Assembly (NCBI GenBank): GCA_036785705.1
Contig: JAWUZG010000330.1
Coordinates: forward strand, 1,023,953-1,087,952
Length of the DNA stretch: 64,000 nt
From: Acanthornis magna
Lineage: Eukaryota > Chordata > Aves > Passeriformes > Acanthizidae
Reading direction: 5' to 3'
Shown here: piece by piece, positions 19,799 to 30,569 of the stretch
How positions within the stretch are numbered: position 1 is the first letter of the stretch
Layout of the letters: the number at the start of each line of letters is the position of its first letter
Made by a program: the position numbers and the translations under genes
Notes under the pieces: generated by a model
What the model was told of the DNA's origin: nothing
What the model saw: the letters and a program-made list of their open reading frames with translations, nothing else
Database searches by the model: none

Positions 19799-22740
19799 TT
19801 AGAGATAAGATTCTGGAATCCTGTATGTCCCCACACAACACCCCAATCCTCCCTGTCCGAAAACCTGACGGAACGTACCGACTGGTACATGATTTAAGAG
19901 AAATAAATAAAAGGACAAAAACCCGATATCTGGTTGTTCCTGATCCTTATACCCTCCTAAGTAAGGTACCACCTCAACACCAGTGGTACAGTGTGATCGA
20001 TTTAAAGGATGCCTTTTGGGCTTGTCCCTTGGCAGAGGGGAGTAGGGATTACTTCGCCTTTGAATGGGAGGACTTAGATACAGGGTGAAAGAGCCAATTA
20101 AGGTGGACAAAGTTACCCCAAGGATATACAGAATCACCCACTCTATTCAGACAAGCCCTTGAGGAAATATTATTGTCTTTCCCCCCTTCACCGGGAACTA
20201 TGATTACACAGTATGCTGATGACCTGCTGGTATCCGGCGAGGCTGAAATAACTGTCAGAGAAACCACAATAAGGCTGCTAAATTTCCTAGGGGAAAAGGG
20301 GCTAAGGGTATCCAAAAAGAAGCTGCAATTCGTGGAGCAGGAAGTAAAATACCTAGGCCATATAATCACACAAGGAAGTCGTAAATTAAGCCCTGAACGA
20401 GTGACTGGAATACTCTCCCTCCCACCCCCAAGAACAAAACGAGATATAAGGAAATTGTTAGGATTAACTGGCTATTGTCAAATCTGGATTGACGAATATA
20501 GACAAACTCTAAAATTCTTATATGAAAAGTTAACAGCTCCCGAACCAATTGATTGGACCGAACAAGATGAAAAACAATTGGAAAAACTAAAGGTCAAGCT
20601 AATTTCAGCCCCAGTCCTAAGCTTGCCCTCCCTGGATAAAACCTTTGAGCTGTTTGTAAATGTGGAAGAGGGGGTGGCCTATGGTGTTCTGGCACAGAAT
20701 TGGGGAGGATCCAGAAAACCAGTGGCTTATCTATCAAAGCTACTTGATCTGGTGACTCGAGGGTGGCCAACTTGCATCCAAGGAATCACAGCCACGTCCA
20801 CCCTAGTGGAAGAGAGCAACAAACTCACCTTTGGTGGAAAACTTACAGTCCACACTCCCCACACGGTCAAAAACATCTTGCACCAAAAAGCAAACCAGTG
20901 GTTAATTGACTCCCGGATATCAAAATATGAAGCCATTCCATTACATACGAAACATCTTGAACTGGTAACAAGTAAGAACTGTAACCCGGCCCAGTTTCTA
21001 TATGGAATCCCACAGGAAGAAACCGTCCACGAATGCCTGGAACTTTTAAATTACTAGACAAAAGTAAGGGAGGATTTAACTGATCAACCTCTCCCGGAAG
21101 GGGAAATGATATTTGTGGATGGATCCTCCAGATGTATCAATGGGAAAAGGCATTCAGGCTATGCCATAGTGGATGGTATTCAAATGAGTATTTTGGAAAG
21201 AGGAAGGTTACCATCCAATTGGTCAGCACAGTGCTGAGAGTTGTATGCCCTTAAGAAAGGATTAGAACATCTGGCAGGGAAAAAGGGAACCATCTATACA
21301 GATTCCAAATACGCATTTGGGGTGGTACACACATTCGAAAGATCTGGGAAGAAAGGGGATTGCTAAATTCAAAGGGGAAAGGGTTGGTACATGAAGGGCT
21401 CATATTAGCGATACTAGAGGAACTAAAAGGGCCAGAAGGACTAGCTGTGGTGCATATAAGGGGCCACCAGAAAGGAAACACCATAGAAATAAAGGGTAAC
21501 ATCTTGGCCGATAGGGAAGCAAGAACTGTGGCAGAAGGGGAGGAGGTACAAGTCCGGGTACTAAGGGAAAACGAGCCTGAAAATCCAAGTAAGCTAGAAA
21601 ATCCAGTGTTCACAGAAGGGAAAGAATGAGAATTCAAAAGGATAGGAGCCAGCAAAGACGAGGCGGGGAAATGGAAACTCCCCAGTGGTAGACAACTACT
21701 GAATAAAATCCTCACCCGTAGAATACTGGAACAAATCCATCAACAGGCTCATTGGGGTACCCAAGCACTATGTGATCACTTTCTTAGGACTTACGGGTGT
21801 CTGGGAGTATATGAATTGGCCAGAAAAATAACAGGGCTATGTGTGATATGTCAAAGAGTGAACAAGAAAAGCATGAGAAAGACCATACCTGGGGGGTGGG
21901 AATTGGCTACTCGGCCTTTTCAGAGCATACAAGTGGATTTTACGGAACTTCCTCAGGTCCAGCGGTGGAAGGATCTCCTGGTTATGGTAGATCACCTTAC
22001 CCACTGGGTGGAAGCAATTCCAACCACCAACGCAACCGCAAATACTGTGTGCAAGGCTCTGTTGGAACAAATAATCCCTCGGTATGGTCTGGTAAATAGG
22101 ATTGATTCGGACTGGGGAACTCATTTTGCATCAAAGGTGTTACAGCAATTGGCTACAAATTTGGGGATTGATTGGAAGTTGCATACTCCTTGGCACCCAC
22201 AGAGTTCGGGACGGGTTGAGAGGATGAATCAGACCATAAAAAGCACCTTAACGAGGTTGATGCTGGAAACCCAAATGTCTTGGGTTAAGTGTCTACCCCT
22301 GGCCCTAGTAAGAATTCGTAGCCAACCCAGAGCAGACTTAGGAATATCCCCTTACGAGATGATGTTCAGGTTACCTTTCTTAGTCACGCAGAAAGAAATG
22401 GTTTCATAGGAGGGAGGGGAAGCCAGCGTCCATAAGTACGTTGTTACTCTAGCCAGACGCCTCGAAGATTTGAGATCCTGCGGACTAATTCCTCAAACCA
22501 CCCCCCTAGATTTCAAAATCCATAATGTCCAACCTGGAGAGTGGGTATTGGTGAAAGTATGAAAGGAAAAAGCACTAACCTCACAATGGGAGGGTCTCTT
22601 CCAGGTGCTGCTAACAACAGAGACCTCTGTGCGGAGCAGAGAGAGAGAGTGGAGTCACACCAGCCGCGTTAAAGGACCAGTGCCTGAACCCAGAGCCAAC
22701 ACCACAACCCCGCTTCTGGAGGGACGGTAAAGCAGAAGGA
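19756..22740 (+). pseudogene. ERV-B pol: reverse transcriptase, RNase H, integrase, decayed
   Basis: Reverse transcriptase: motif A Asp intact in VIDLKDAFWACPL (19996-20034); TGA at 20086-20088; catalytic YADD (about 20215-20226). Thumb and connection run to TAG at 21055-21057. RNase H keeps Asp in FVDGSS and YTDSKYA and Glu in ELYAL, but a TGA sits just before ELYAL (about 21236). Integrase: zinc-binding CVIC near 21840, DDE residues in QVDFTEL (about 21936), IDSDWGTHF (about 22101) and GRVERMNQ (about 22212), where Trp replaces the small polar residue usual after SD. Its frame stops at 22407-22409. The C-terminal tail to about 22740, in another frame, has PGEWVLVKV and a W-E-G-L-F-Q-V block typical of class I integrases. 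Confidence 0.85.
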
Positions 22741-22962
22741 CAGGACTGTCCAGAACAGCTGTCGGAACTTTGCTCAGGACAGTAAGTTTTGGTTGTTTAA
22801 CACTTTCATGAGTTTTATTCCCAAAGGACCTTTCCTTTCATGAGCTAGTAACCAGACTGCTAGAACTGCTATATAATTGCGGAACAGCTGAAGGAGACCA
22901 GCAACAGTCTTCGAAAGACTACAGAGGGCAAGACCGGGTGGACACCGCGCTCTCCATGCACA

Positions 22963-24776
22963 ATGACTCTACCACAGGGTGCAACCCTGGCAGGTATGGA
23001 GGCTGGGAGGACCCACCACACCAGACCTCTGATGTGCCTGCTTTTGGCAGCTCTGCTGATTGTTGCTGAGGTAAGGGCTGAGCCCTGCCATAAATGCTAT
23101 AGGCCCGTATACTCTGGAAAGACACAAGGATACCTCCTAAGGACCCATTCTTACTTGAATGCTGCCTGCTATGATCCCTCTCGACTGACAACCTGCGAGG
23201 ACAACAGGAGATCATACTGGCCGGCAGAAAACATAGGGACCTACAAACAAAGGGAGAATGGGGACTTCCCAAGGGAGAAAAGTGGATTTGTTTTGAACAA
23301 TGGACAAAAGGGGAATTACAGGAAGAACTGCACTATCAGGACTTGATAAGTGAACAGACAGTAAGGTCAACAAGTGATTCAAACCTGGCGAATAACAGGT
23401 GGGAGACCTTAAACAAGGGCAAAAACTTGTTAATGGATTTGGGGGAAAGAATCAGCAGGGAGTTCAACATCATGAATTGTTGGATTTGCGGGAGGACCCT
23501 AATGTCCCAGGTATGGCCCTGGGGGAGTAGCGTGGGACCAGTGGAGCTCCTGAAGTGGCAGTACACCTCCTGTAGGAGAAGGGTAACAACTGAAAGTTGG
23601 CTACTAAATGCCCCAGTGATTGGGGAAGAATGTCTTTGGAGGGTGGGGAGGGACTTCACTGAGGGAGTGGGACATACACAATGCAAAAGGTATTTGGCAA
23701 CCAACGGATCCACTACTTGGTGGATACCAAACATACCAGAAATCTACTGGTCGAAATGCAAACCAAAGGGGAGAGGGTGTATGAGGAACTCCAGGGAAAA
23801 ACTGTATCAGTGCTATGCCCCGGGGAAAAATCCCTATACAGCCATCCCGGAGATATCTAAGTTTTGGAGGAACATAAAGAACAAAGAGGAACAATTCTGG
23901 AAAGCCCCAAGAGAACTATATTCGATCTGTAATGATAGGGCCTACCCCATGTTACCTCCCCAGTGGAAAGGTAGTTGTACCTTGGGCATTATTCTACCGG
24001 GATTCTTCCTGTTACCAGAGCAGGAAGGGGGAAACTTAGGAGTTCCGCTATACGATGACCTCAAGTGATAAAAGAGGTATTTAACTAAGTCATTCCAACG
24101 GTGGGGGGATGATGAATGGCCCCCTGAGTGAATCATCAAAACTTATGGACCAGCCACCTGGGCACAGGATGGGAGCTGGGGCTACTGAACCCCTGTACAC
24201 ATGTTAAATCGCATAATTCGGTTACAGGCAGTTGTTGAAATAATTTCTAACCAGACTGCCTCTGCCCTAGAATTGATAATACAACAGCAAAGACAAACCA
24301 GGGCAGCCATCTATCAAAACAGACTGGCCTTGGACTATCTATTGACTGAGGAGGGAGGGGTATGCGGAAAATTTAACACCTCAGATTGCTGCTTGAAAAT
24401 TGATGATAATGGGGACGCGGTCCTAAACTTGGCTAAAAACATCCAGAAAATAGCCCATGTCCCAGTGCAAAAATGGAATTCCATCATTAAGACTGACTGG
24501 TGGAAAGACTGGTTCAACTCAGGGTGGGGAAAGAAATTAGGGTTCTTCCTACTGTGTTCCCTAACTGGTATCATATTCCTCCCATGTATGATCCCTTGTC
24601 TAATCAAACTGATTACCCAAACTGTCCATAAGACACAGGAAGCAATCACAGCCAAAAGGACCTTACAACTGGAATCAGAGGAGGAAACTGAAGGAACCTC
24701 CCAAGAAGCCAAATTAATTAAAGAAAGATACGAACAATTTTATAAACTTAGAAATGTATACGAACATCAAATGTGA
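22963..24776 (+). pseudogene. ERV-B env (SU and TM), broken
   Basis: The ATG at 22963 opens a signal peptide (MCLLLAALLIVAEVRA) and SU start, stopping at about 23344. A second frame (23343-24068) carries the CWIC motif (23478-23489), the CXXC that links SU to TM in gammaretroviral Env. Then come several stops between 24066 and 24188. TM resumes at 24201: helical [15 protein letters not shown], an ISU-like [10 protein letters not shown], then C-X7-CC (24363-24392) instead of the usual CX6CC, and a membrane anchor at about 24537-24610. The cytoplasmic tail ends at TGA 24774-24776, before the LTR. Surface and fusion functions are lost. Confidence 0.82.
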
Positions 24777-24785
24777 TAAAAATAC

Positions 24786-24796
24786 AAAAGGAGGGA
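24786..24796 (+). promoter_or_regulatory. ERV-B polypurine tract
   Basis: AAAAGGAGGGA lies directly before the 3' LTR and would prime plus-strand synthesis. Confidence 0.75.
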
Positions 24797-24798
24797 TT

Positions 24799-25430
24799 TG
24801 TTATAGATGAGCCACACAGAAGACTGACTTTCGTATTAGTGGTTGTTTAATTAATGAGTCACAAGGTTATAAAGGTTGAGTGTTAATTGGTTAATGATAA
24901 AATATTTTTGATGGGTTTATGGTTGTTTTTCTCTCATAATACTTTCCTTTGTATGAAGGTTAAATAATATTTCAAAATTCTATTAAAGAAATTGGGGGTA
25001 AGATGGCCGCCAAGGCAGGACTCCTGGAAAGTTCTGAAGAGAGTGTCATTCATGACACCAATTAGGATAAGGACCAGCCCAGCTCTACCACCGAGCATGC
25101 CCCGTGGGGTGGGGTCAGAACAGACCGCCCCAGAAGGGTGGATACAGGGGGCAGGGCCAAGACAGACCGCCCCAGATGGGCAGATCCAAGGGGTGGGTAG
25201 GAAAATCTGTACCAGGGATTGGTGTAAAGTATCTAAAAGTAACAAGGTGTCTTGACTGACACTCAGAGGGAATAAAAAGAGCTGCACGTGCTCTGGGAGG
25301 CGTGCCTCTGGCCAGACCAGCCACGCACCCAGCACTGCTGCATTGTTTTGTGGGCATCCCCTATTGTTGGTTGTTTTTCTGCTGGCAATAAACGCTTTAA
25401 AATCTACAAGGTGAAGCCTCGTTCATCACA
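24799..25430 (+). repeat. 3' LTR of ERV-B
   Basis: 632 bp from TGTTATAG to CATCACA. It matches the 5' LTR except for about 30 substitutions and the absence of a 27-bp segment. TTTT follows at 25431-25434, the second arm of the target duplication. AATAAA near 25387 marks the polyadenylation site. Confidence 0.9.
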
Positions 25431-25434
25431 TTTT

Positions 25435-27086
25435 GGTTGCGCTCATTTTGTGTTACAACTTTAGTCTACGTATCATTAGCGAGACACCATTTGATTTCTG
25501 GTAAGAGCTGCATCAGTGATGGTCGCTTTTTGTAAGTGACCCTTGTGGCCTCCGGGTGGGGTTGGCCCAGGTAGGCAAAGCATTTGTTTTTTTAAGCAGC
25601 CTATGTGTGTCGGTCACTTCTCAAAGCGGTGTATATGTGTCAGTCACTTCTCAAAGTGGTGTATATGTGTCAGTCGCTTCTCAACGCGGCGTATGTGTCG
25701 GCTGCTTCTAGAAGTGGCATACGTGTCGGGGGGAAAAAAATGGTGGTGGTGATGGCCCGTGCTAACATGGGAGTGCTGGGTTTTTGCGGTCACTTTCTGT
25801 GAAGAAACATCGGTGGCCTGTACAAATACGGGGGTGATGGGTTCTTGCGGTCACTCTGAGTGAGTGACATTTGTGGCTCGTGTGGACTTGGCCTGTGTTG
25901 GGTCCCGCAGTCACCCTACTTGTGACTTAAGCCTCGTGTGATCCGGTGGTCGCTTCTTGCCAGTGAGAGCTGGGTAGAGAAGGTGGCCTCTGCTGAGGCA
26001 GGGTGGCTGAATACATCTGCCATTTGTAAGAGCGAAGCCTTGGCCAATCGCTCTGGAAGGTGGAGCGACTGAGGGCGTTCCCTTAAACAACTGTCAGTCA
26101 CTCTGAGAGGAGTGACTGGGGGCATTCCCACCAAGCAGCTGTCTATCACTCCAGGAGGTGGAGTGGACTAGGGTTGTGTCACCAAACCACAGCTAGTAAA
26201 AAGGCAGAGTGATCCGAATTATTGACAGCTGACTAAGGAAACTGAGTGGTCGAGTCACTGCCTGCCAGTTGAAGTTGGTCGGAGGCAGGCTGATTATCAT
26301 ATTGCTCACAGTGTCCATTATTTTCCAAAGTCTCTCATCATTGTTTAGGCAGCCAGCTTTGGTTTTCCCATGGTCTCCTTTAGTTCCCACAGTCTTTTTC
26401 TGTTCCCTACAGGTACAGCTTTTGTTTAGGACACTGTAAGTCACCGTTTAGTCCTTTTATTCACCCCACTTGAGTTGAATGTTTATCATTTATTCCTAAT
26501 CATTATAGGTTATACATTTAGTTAATTAAATTGTTGGTCCAGTGCTTCCAGTTCCTTTTACCTGCCCCGAGATACTAAATATAATTCTCAGATTTTATTA
26601 TTAATTATTACTATCAATATTTTGATTTGGTTTTTGTGTTTAAATCATATTTGTTGTTTAGTAATTATTTCCATATTTCTAGTTATATATCTATTTATTA
26701 ATATTTATGGTATACAGAGATTTGTTTATTATATATATAGATTTGTTAATCATTATTTAATTTTAATTATCTAGTTACTACTATTTATAGATACCCAATT
26801 CTCCATTGTGTTTACCCCAATTTTACTGTAAATATATATAGCATATTTATTCATATTTATTAATATATTATATTATGATACATAATACATTTATATTTAT
26901 TTACTAGTATAATATTTTATCAGTATTTATTATTCTTAATACTTGTTATTTATATAAGTGAATAATTATTAATTTAAGATATTGTATATACTTCAGGTTC
27001 AGCCCCAAAATTATCAGTTAAAAGTATTATTCGTTATTCTGGTTGTTGCAACTCTGGGTCAGTGTGCTGGAAAGGCCTCAGGTAAG
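25435..27086 (+). other. ERV-A leader, second part
   Basis: The leader of ERV-A resumes after ERV-B. It includes a 30-bp tandem repeat (25607-25728), a second set of imperfect repeats of a GAGTGACTGGGGGCATTCCC-like unit (about 26034-26170), and a very AT-rich block (about 26450-27000). No coding sequence is recognisable. Joined with the first part, the leader would be about 2.5 kb, unusually long, so some of it may be inserted or acquired sequence. Confidence 0.55.
25607..25728 (+). repeat. 30-bp tandem repeat, four imperfect copies
   Basis: Units start at 25607, 25637, 25667 and 25695, each like GTGTCAGTCACTTCTCAAAG followed by TGGTGTATAT; the last is most changed. It lies in the ERV-A leader. 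Confidence 0.85.
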
Positions 27087-28675
27087 ATGACTAAACAATA
27101 GAATAGGATTAAGGACATCCCTCCCGCTAGTCCTTTAGGAGAACTCTTAGAAAATTGGGAGGCTGTGGAGACACCAGGGCACTGGATTGAGTGAAGATGA
27201 TGAATTATTGTGTAGAGGAGTGGCCTGAAGAGGCATTTCAGGAAGGGCCTGTACATTGGCCCTGGTATGGGTCCAAGGAACAGTGCCTTTGTGTGGCCCT
27301 AAACAAATACGTAAACACTAAAAAGGGCTTAAATGAGGAGGAAATTAAATATGCCACCTGTTGGTTGGAGATGAAATTCTGGGACAAGGATGTTCAGGTT
27401 TACAGGTTGGCTAAAGAGAAAGAGGAAGAAAAGGAGGAGATGATAACACCAACAAAAAGGTGGGATCCATTAGATTGCCTCCCACCTCCACCCCCTCCTG
27501 TCCCTCCAGTTGCCCAGCCTCTTCCTTCCAGCCTACCTCCAGAAGCCTCATCTCTCCCATCTCCTTCTCCTCAGATAACCCCTACCCTCCCTGAGATCCC
27601 CCCTACGAGTGCATGGAAAGGCTAGGCAGAAAAGGCTTTGCATGATTCCTCAAGTGAGGCAGTTAAATTAGCCTGCGGTTGCAGTGTAGCAGCAGAAAGT
27701 CACCCTTACAACAAAAGAAATAAAGCTGCAAAGAGCATAACAAATACGGAGAAAGTAGAGAGCCTATTTCCCCCAAGAGAAGTCCCTATGGGAGGCATGA
27801 GAGGGGGAATAGGATTTGTAAACATTCCCTTGACAGCTTCAGAAGTCAGAAGACCTTTAAGAATGAGATCAAGAGCCTGCTAGAAGAGCTGGCTGGCATT
27901 TCCCATCAAGTTGTCCAGTTTTTAGGGCTCAGTACATATACCTGGGAGGAGTTCAACTCAATCATGGGCATACTCTTCTCTCCCAAGGAAATACTGCAGG
28001 GATGCACATATGGGAGAGGGAGAATAGGCCAAGCCCCCAGGCGAGGAGAAAATGCCTCTAATTGTCCCTGATTGGGATCCCAACGACGAGCTGGGAAGGT
28101 GAAATATAAAAGACTATAGAGTCTTGGTTGTAAGTGGTATACGGGAGGCAGTTCCCAGGAGCAGCAATGTCAGACTGGCATTTGATAGCCAGCAGGAGAA
28201 GGAGGACACCCCAAGTGCTTGGCTGGCAAGGCTAAAACAGAACTTTCAGCTTTATTCCAGCATCGATCCAGAGCGCCCTGAGGGACAAGTACTAGTAGAG
28301 GTCCAATTTGTGACAAAATCCTGGCATGATATCAGAAGAAAGTTAGAAAGCATTCAAGAGTGGCAGGAAAAAGGATTAAATGAGCTGTTAAAGGAAGTGC
28401 AGAGACTATACCTAAGAAGAGAAGAGGAAAAACAGAAATCGAAAGCGCAAATCATGGTAGCCGTAGCCAGGGAATATAAAGATGCAGGCAGGTGTGACCT
28501 AAGAGAGGAAGATGGTAAAGAAGGGACAAAAACTGGGGAGGTTCACAGAAGGTTATCCGATGTAATGTGTTACAACAACTGTGATGGAAAAGGACATTTA
28601 AGACACCAGTGTAGGAAGTGGAAACAGGAGAAAAAGATCTTTAAAGAATCCCAAGACGGTGGCTTGGAGGATTAG
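27087..28675 (+). pseudogene. ERV-A gag, heavily broken
   Basis: The ATG at 27087 is followed by TAG only four codons later (27099-27101), and the frame stops again at 27192-27194. Matrix continues in another frame to 27625, ending in a Pro-rich spacer. Capsid begins in the frame of 27638-27883 with FPPREVPMGGMRGG, the same start as ERV-B, and is shifted again. Its C-terminal half and nucleocapsid lie in 28124-28675 (TPSAWLARLKQNF). The zinc knuckle there is CYNNC...H...C, with one residue too many in the first C-X2-C, so zinc binding is doubtful. It resembles ERV-B gag throughout but is more decayed. Confidence 0.78.
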
Positions 28676-28729
28676 GGGTGTCAGGGGCTCTATCCCCTGG
28701 GGAAGCCATACAAACAGAAAATAGAGCCT

Positions 28730-29140
28730 TTGATAACATTGGAAATTGGTCCCCAGGGGGAGGAATTTGAATTTTTAGTTGACACTAGAGCAGATCAATC
28801 ATGCATGGCCAAATTGCCCAGAGGCTGTAAATTAAGTGATGTGTAAAGAGAGGGGAGCAAAAGGGGAATCTTTTGAAGTATCAGTAATCAAGAAGGTTAA
28901 CATCAAGGGGAGCTCCAGAGAAGGATGTTGTGACCTGTTATATCTGCCCAAGCTAGGATGCCATCTGTTGGGAAGGGACCTCCAGGTTCAGTTAGGAGTG
29001 GGTGTAATCCCTAGAGATGGCCAAATGGTGGCTGAGGTGATGCTGATAAGAATAGAAGATGAAAAGGAAATTAATGGGGACGTATGGGCAGACAAAGGAA
29101 ACAGAGGCCTCTTGGACATTCCACCAATAAAATCCAAATG
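28730..29140 (+). pseudogene. ERV-A protease, catalytic motif mutated
   Basis: The aspartic protease is recognisable by FLVDTRADQS (about 28771-28800) and by LLGRDL (about 28965-28982). The catalytic triplet DTG has become DTR, which should abolish activity. A stop follows about 15 codons later (28843-28845), and the remainder is in another frame (28836-29141). ERV-B has DTG at the same place. Confidence 0.75.
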
Positions 29141-29492
29141 AAATCGGGGATTCCACCAATCAGAATCAGACAGTACCCGATTTCTGCAGAAGGAAGGAAG
29201 GGATTAACACCACTCATAAAAGATCTAATCCAAGGTGGAATACTAGAATCATGTATGTCCCCCCGTAATACCCCTGTACTACGAACCAGAAAACCAAACG
29301 GCACCTACAGACCAGTTCAGGATTTGAGGGAAGTGAATAAACATATCCTCTCCAGGTACCCTGTGGTGCCAAACCCTTACACCCTACCGAGCAGGGTACC
29401 CCCTCAACACGCCTGGTCCAGTGTGATCAACTTGAAAGATGCTTTCTGGGCCTGCCCATTAGCAGAGGAAAGCAGGGATTGGTTCGCTTTCA
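29084..29492 (+). pseudogene. ERV-A reverse transcriptase, N-terminal part only
   Basis: An open frame holds the finger domain (GILESCMSPRNTPVL, RPVQDLREVN) and motif A, where VINLKDAFW replaces the catalytic Asp by Asn (codon AAC at 29429-29431). ERV-B has Asp at this site. Similarity to ERV-B ends after DWFAF (about 29492); the next residues are unrelated and the frame stops at 29531-29533. The YXDD box, RNase H, integrase, env and 3' LTR are absent, so this is a truncation breakpoint. Confidence 0.8.
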
Positions 29493-30353
29493 ATGTTCCC
29501 CAAATCCTCAATTTCATGGGACATGGAACATAGTAGGGACATAGCAGCAGCAGTAAGAAACAGTGCAGCTGGGGCAGAGCGCCGAGCCCGTGAGACACTC
29601 AGTCCCCCAGCTGACACCGTGGTGTGGCTGGATGCAAAAACTACTGCCGGAGACAGGTTGTTAAGGTGGCTGTGCTTATAGTCCAGAAGCCCTTTGAATA
29701 CTCAGAGGAGCAGCAGGACCAGGAACTAAGTGCGGAAGAATGAACAGCTGCAGAAAGTCCTGCAGGACATGCCCAAAGGCATCCTGCACTCACAATCAAC
29801 AACACCCCAGCTGGACGGAGATGGCTGAAGCTTGTCTGGAGAGTGCTGAGGGCAAGTGGAATAGCAAGATCTGGAGCAGAGTAGGGATGTGTCAGCAGCA
29901 GCAGAGGCAGACAGTCCCCCAGCTGATGCTGTGGTGTGGCTGGAGGCCAAAGACTACATCCAGACTGACCTCATTGAGAAGGCCTTCCTTATGGCCCAAG
30001 GACCATTTGAAGAGCCTGAAGAAGAGTAGGAGCAGGAAGGAAGCATGGACGGGGCAAGGGCAGGCAGAGGCAGAGCTGCAGAGGCAGAGAGCCCTGCACA
30101 TGGCCTGCACAGCCCCACAGTCCATGACCATCCTCTGCTGGACACAGCAGAGTACGGCAGGAGTGAGGCTCCTCTCTCCTGTATCTTCCTCTCTTGTAGG
30201 CCTTGAATGGATAATGACCACTTTACATACATAGGCATCTATATATGTACACCCCCATATATACTTTTATAGATTCACCCATATTTATATATATACACAT
30301 ATGTGCATATGCATAAATATACATATAGATATATAGACACCCACATATATACA

Positions 30354-30410
<57 letters not shown>

Positions 30411-30569
30411 AAACATCCCTGAGCAGGGATGCAGGTGCAGGGACAGGCCACCAGCATCAAGGGGAACAGCAGGACCAGGCAGGGCTGAGAGTGCACGTTG
30501 TGTGCCACCAAAGCACTTTGTGGCGGTGGGGGCATGGGCCTGTTTTGAAGGAGGTCATCAAAGAGGAGT
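29493..30569 (+). pseudogene. Unknown gene-family array, first block (units A1 and B1 plus tail)
   Basis: Two related coding units follow the ERV-A breakpoint. A1 (29610-29824) resembles the better-kept A2 and A3 but has a frame break and TGA where A2 has TCA. B1 (29922-30029) reads ADAVVWLEAKDYIQTDLIEK, then MAQGPFEEPEEE and a TAG at 30027-30029. A tail (30030-30300) rich in GGCAGAGGCAGAGC is repeated at 32989-33320, about 2,959 bp downstream. I do not recognise the protein: the visible pattern is DA-V-LDAKDYY, a short Lys/Ala/Leu helix, P-F-E, then an acidic stretch. Nothing suggests a retroviral origin. Confidence 0.5.
30353..30407 (+). repeat. (TG)n(TA)n microsatellite
   Basis: A TG run followed by about 20 TA dinucleotides ends a wider AT-rich tract (about 30235-30407). 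A similar TATA-rich tract ends the second copy of the block (33181-33325). Confidence 0.9.

Larger units (their letters stand above)
8324..25430 (+). mobile_element. ERV-B: class I (gammaretrovirus-like) provirus split by ERV-C
   Basis: Two related LTRs (8324-8982 and 24799-25430) bound a complete gag-pro-pol-env order. Flanking TTTT at 8320-8323 and 25431-25434 is a 4-bp target duplication, the size usual for gammaretroviruses. The span is 17.1 kb, but removing ERV-C and one copy of its duplication leaves about 10 kb, normal for a provirus. The integrase tail and a CWIC motif in SU support class I. Every gene carries stops or frameshifts. By-eye LTR comparison gives about 31 differences, including a 27-bp gap, or about 5%. 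Confidence 0.88.
6830..29492 (+). mobile_element. ERV-A: class I provirus, 3'-truncated, split by nested ERV-B
   Basis: ERV-A has a 5' LTR (6830-7427), a primer-binding-like site, a leader in two pieces (7452-8323 and 25435-27086), gag (27087-28675), protease and the first part of reverse transcriptase, ending near 29492. The rest of pol, env and the 3' LTR are missing; sequence of the duplicated gene array follows directly. The two leader pieces are inferred to be one because ERV-B sits between them with matching TTTT flanks. I see no second copy of this LTR in the window. Its gag and pol resemble those of ERV-B, so both belong to one broad gammaretrovirus-like group. Confidence 0.7.

Noticed and set aside
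8324..25430. One giant 17-kb retrovirus
   Set aside because: Two unrelated LTR pairs, two gag-pol-env sets and two separate target duplications show a provirus inside a provirus.
25607..25728. CRISPR-like array
   Set aside because: The four 30-bp units are contiguous and degenerate, without spacers, in a proviral leader of a vertebrate genome.
480..29431. Cytidine deaminase (APOBEC-like) editing as cause of the Asp to Asn changes
   Set aside because: Both changes lie at CG dinucleotides split across codons, so ordinary methyl-CpG decay explains them; I did not see a wider strand-biased G to A pattern.
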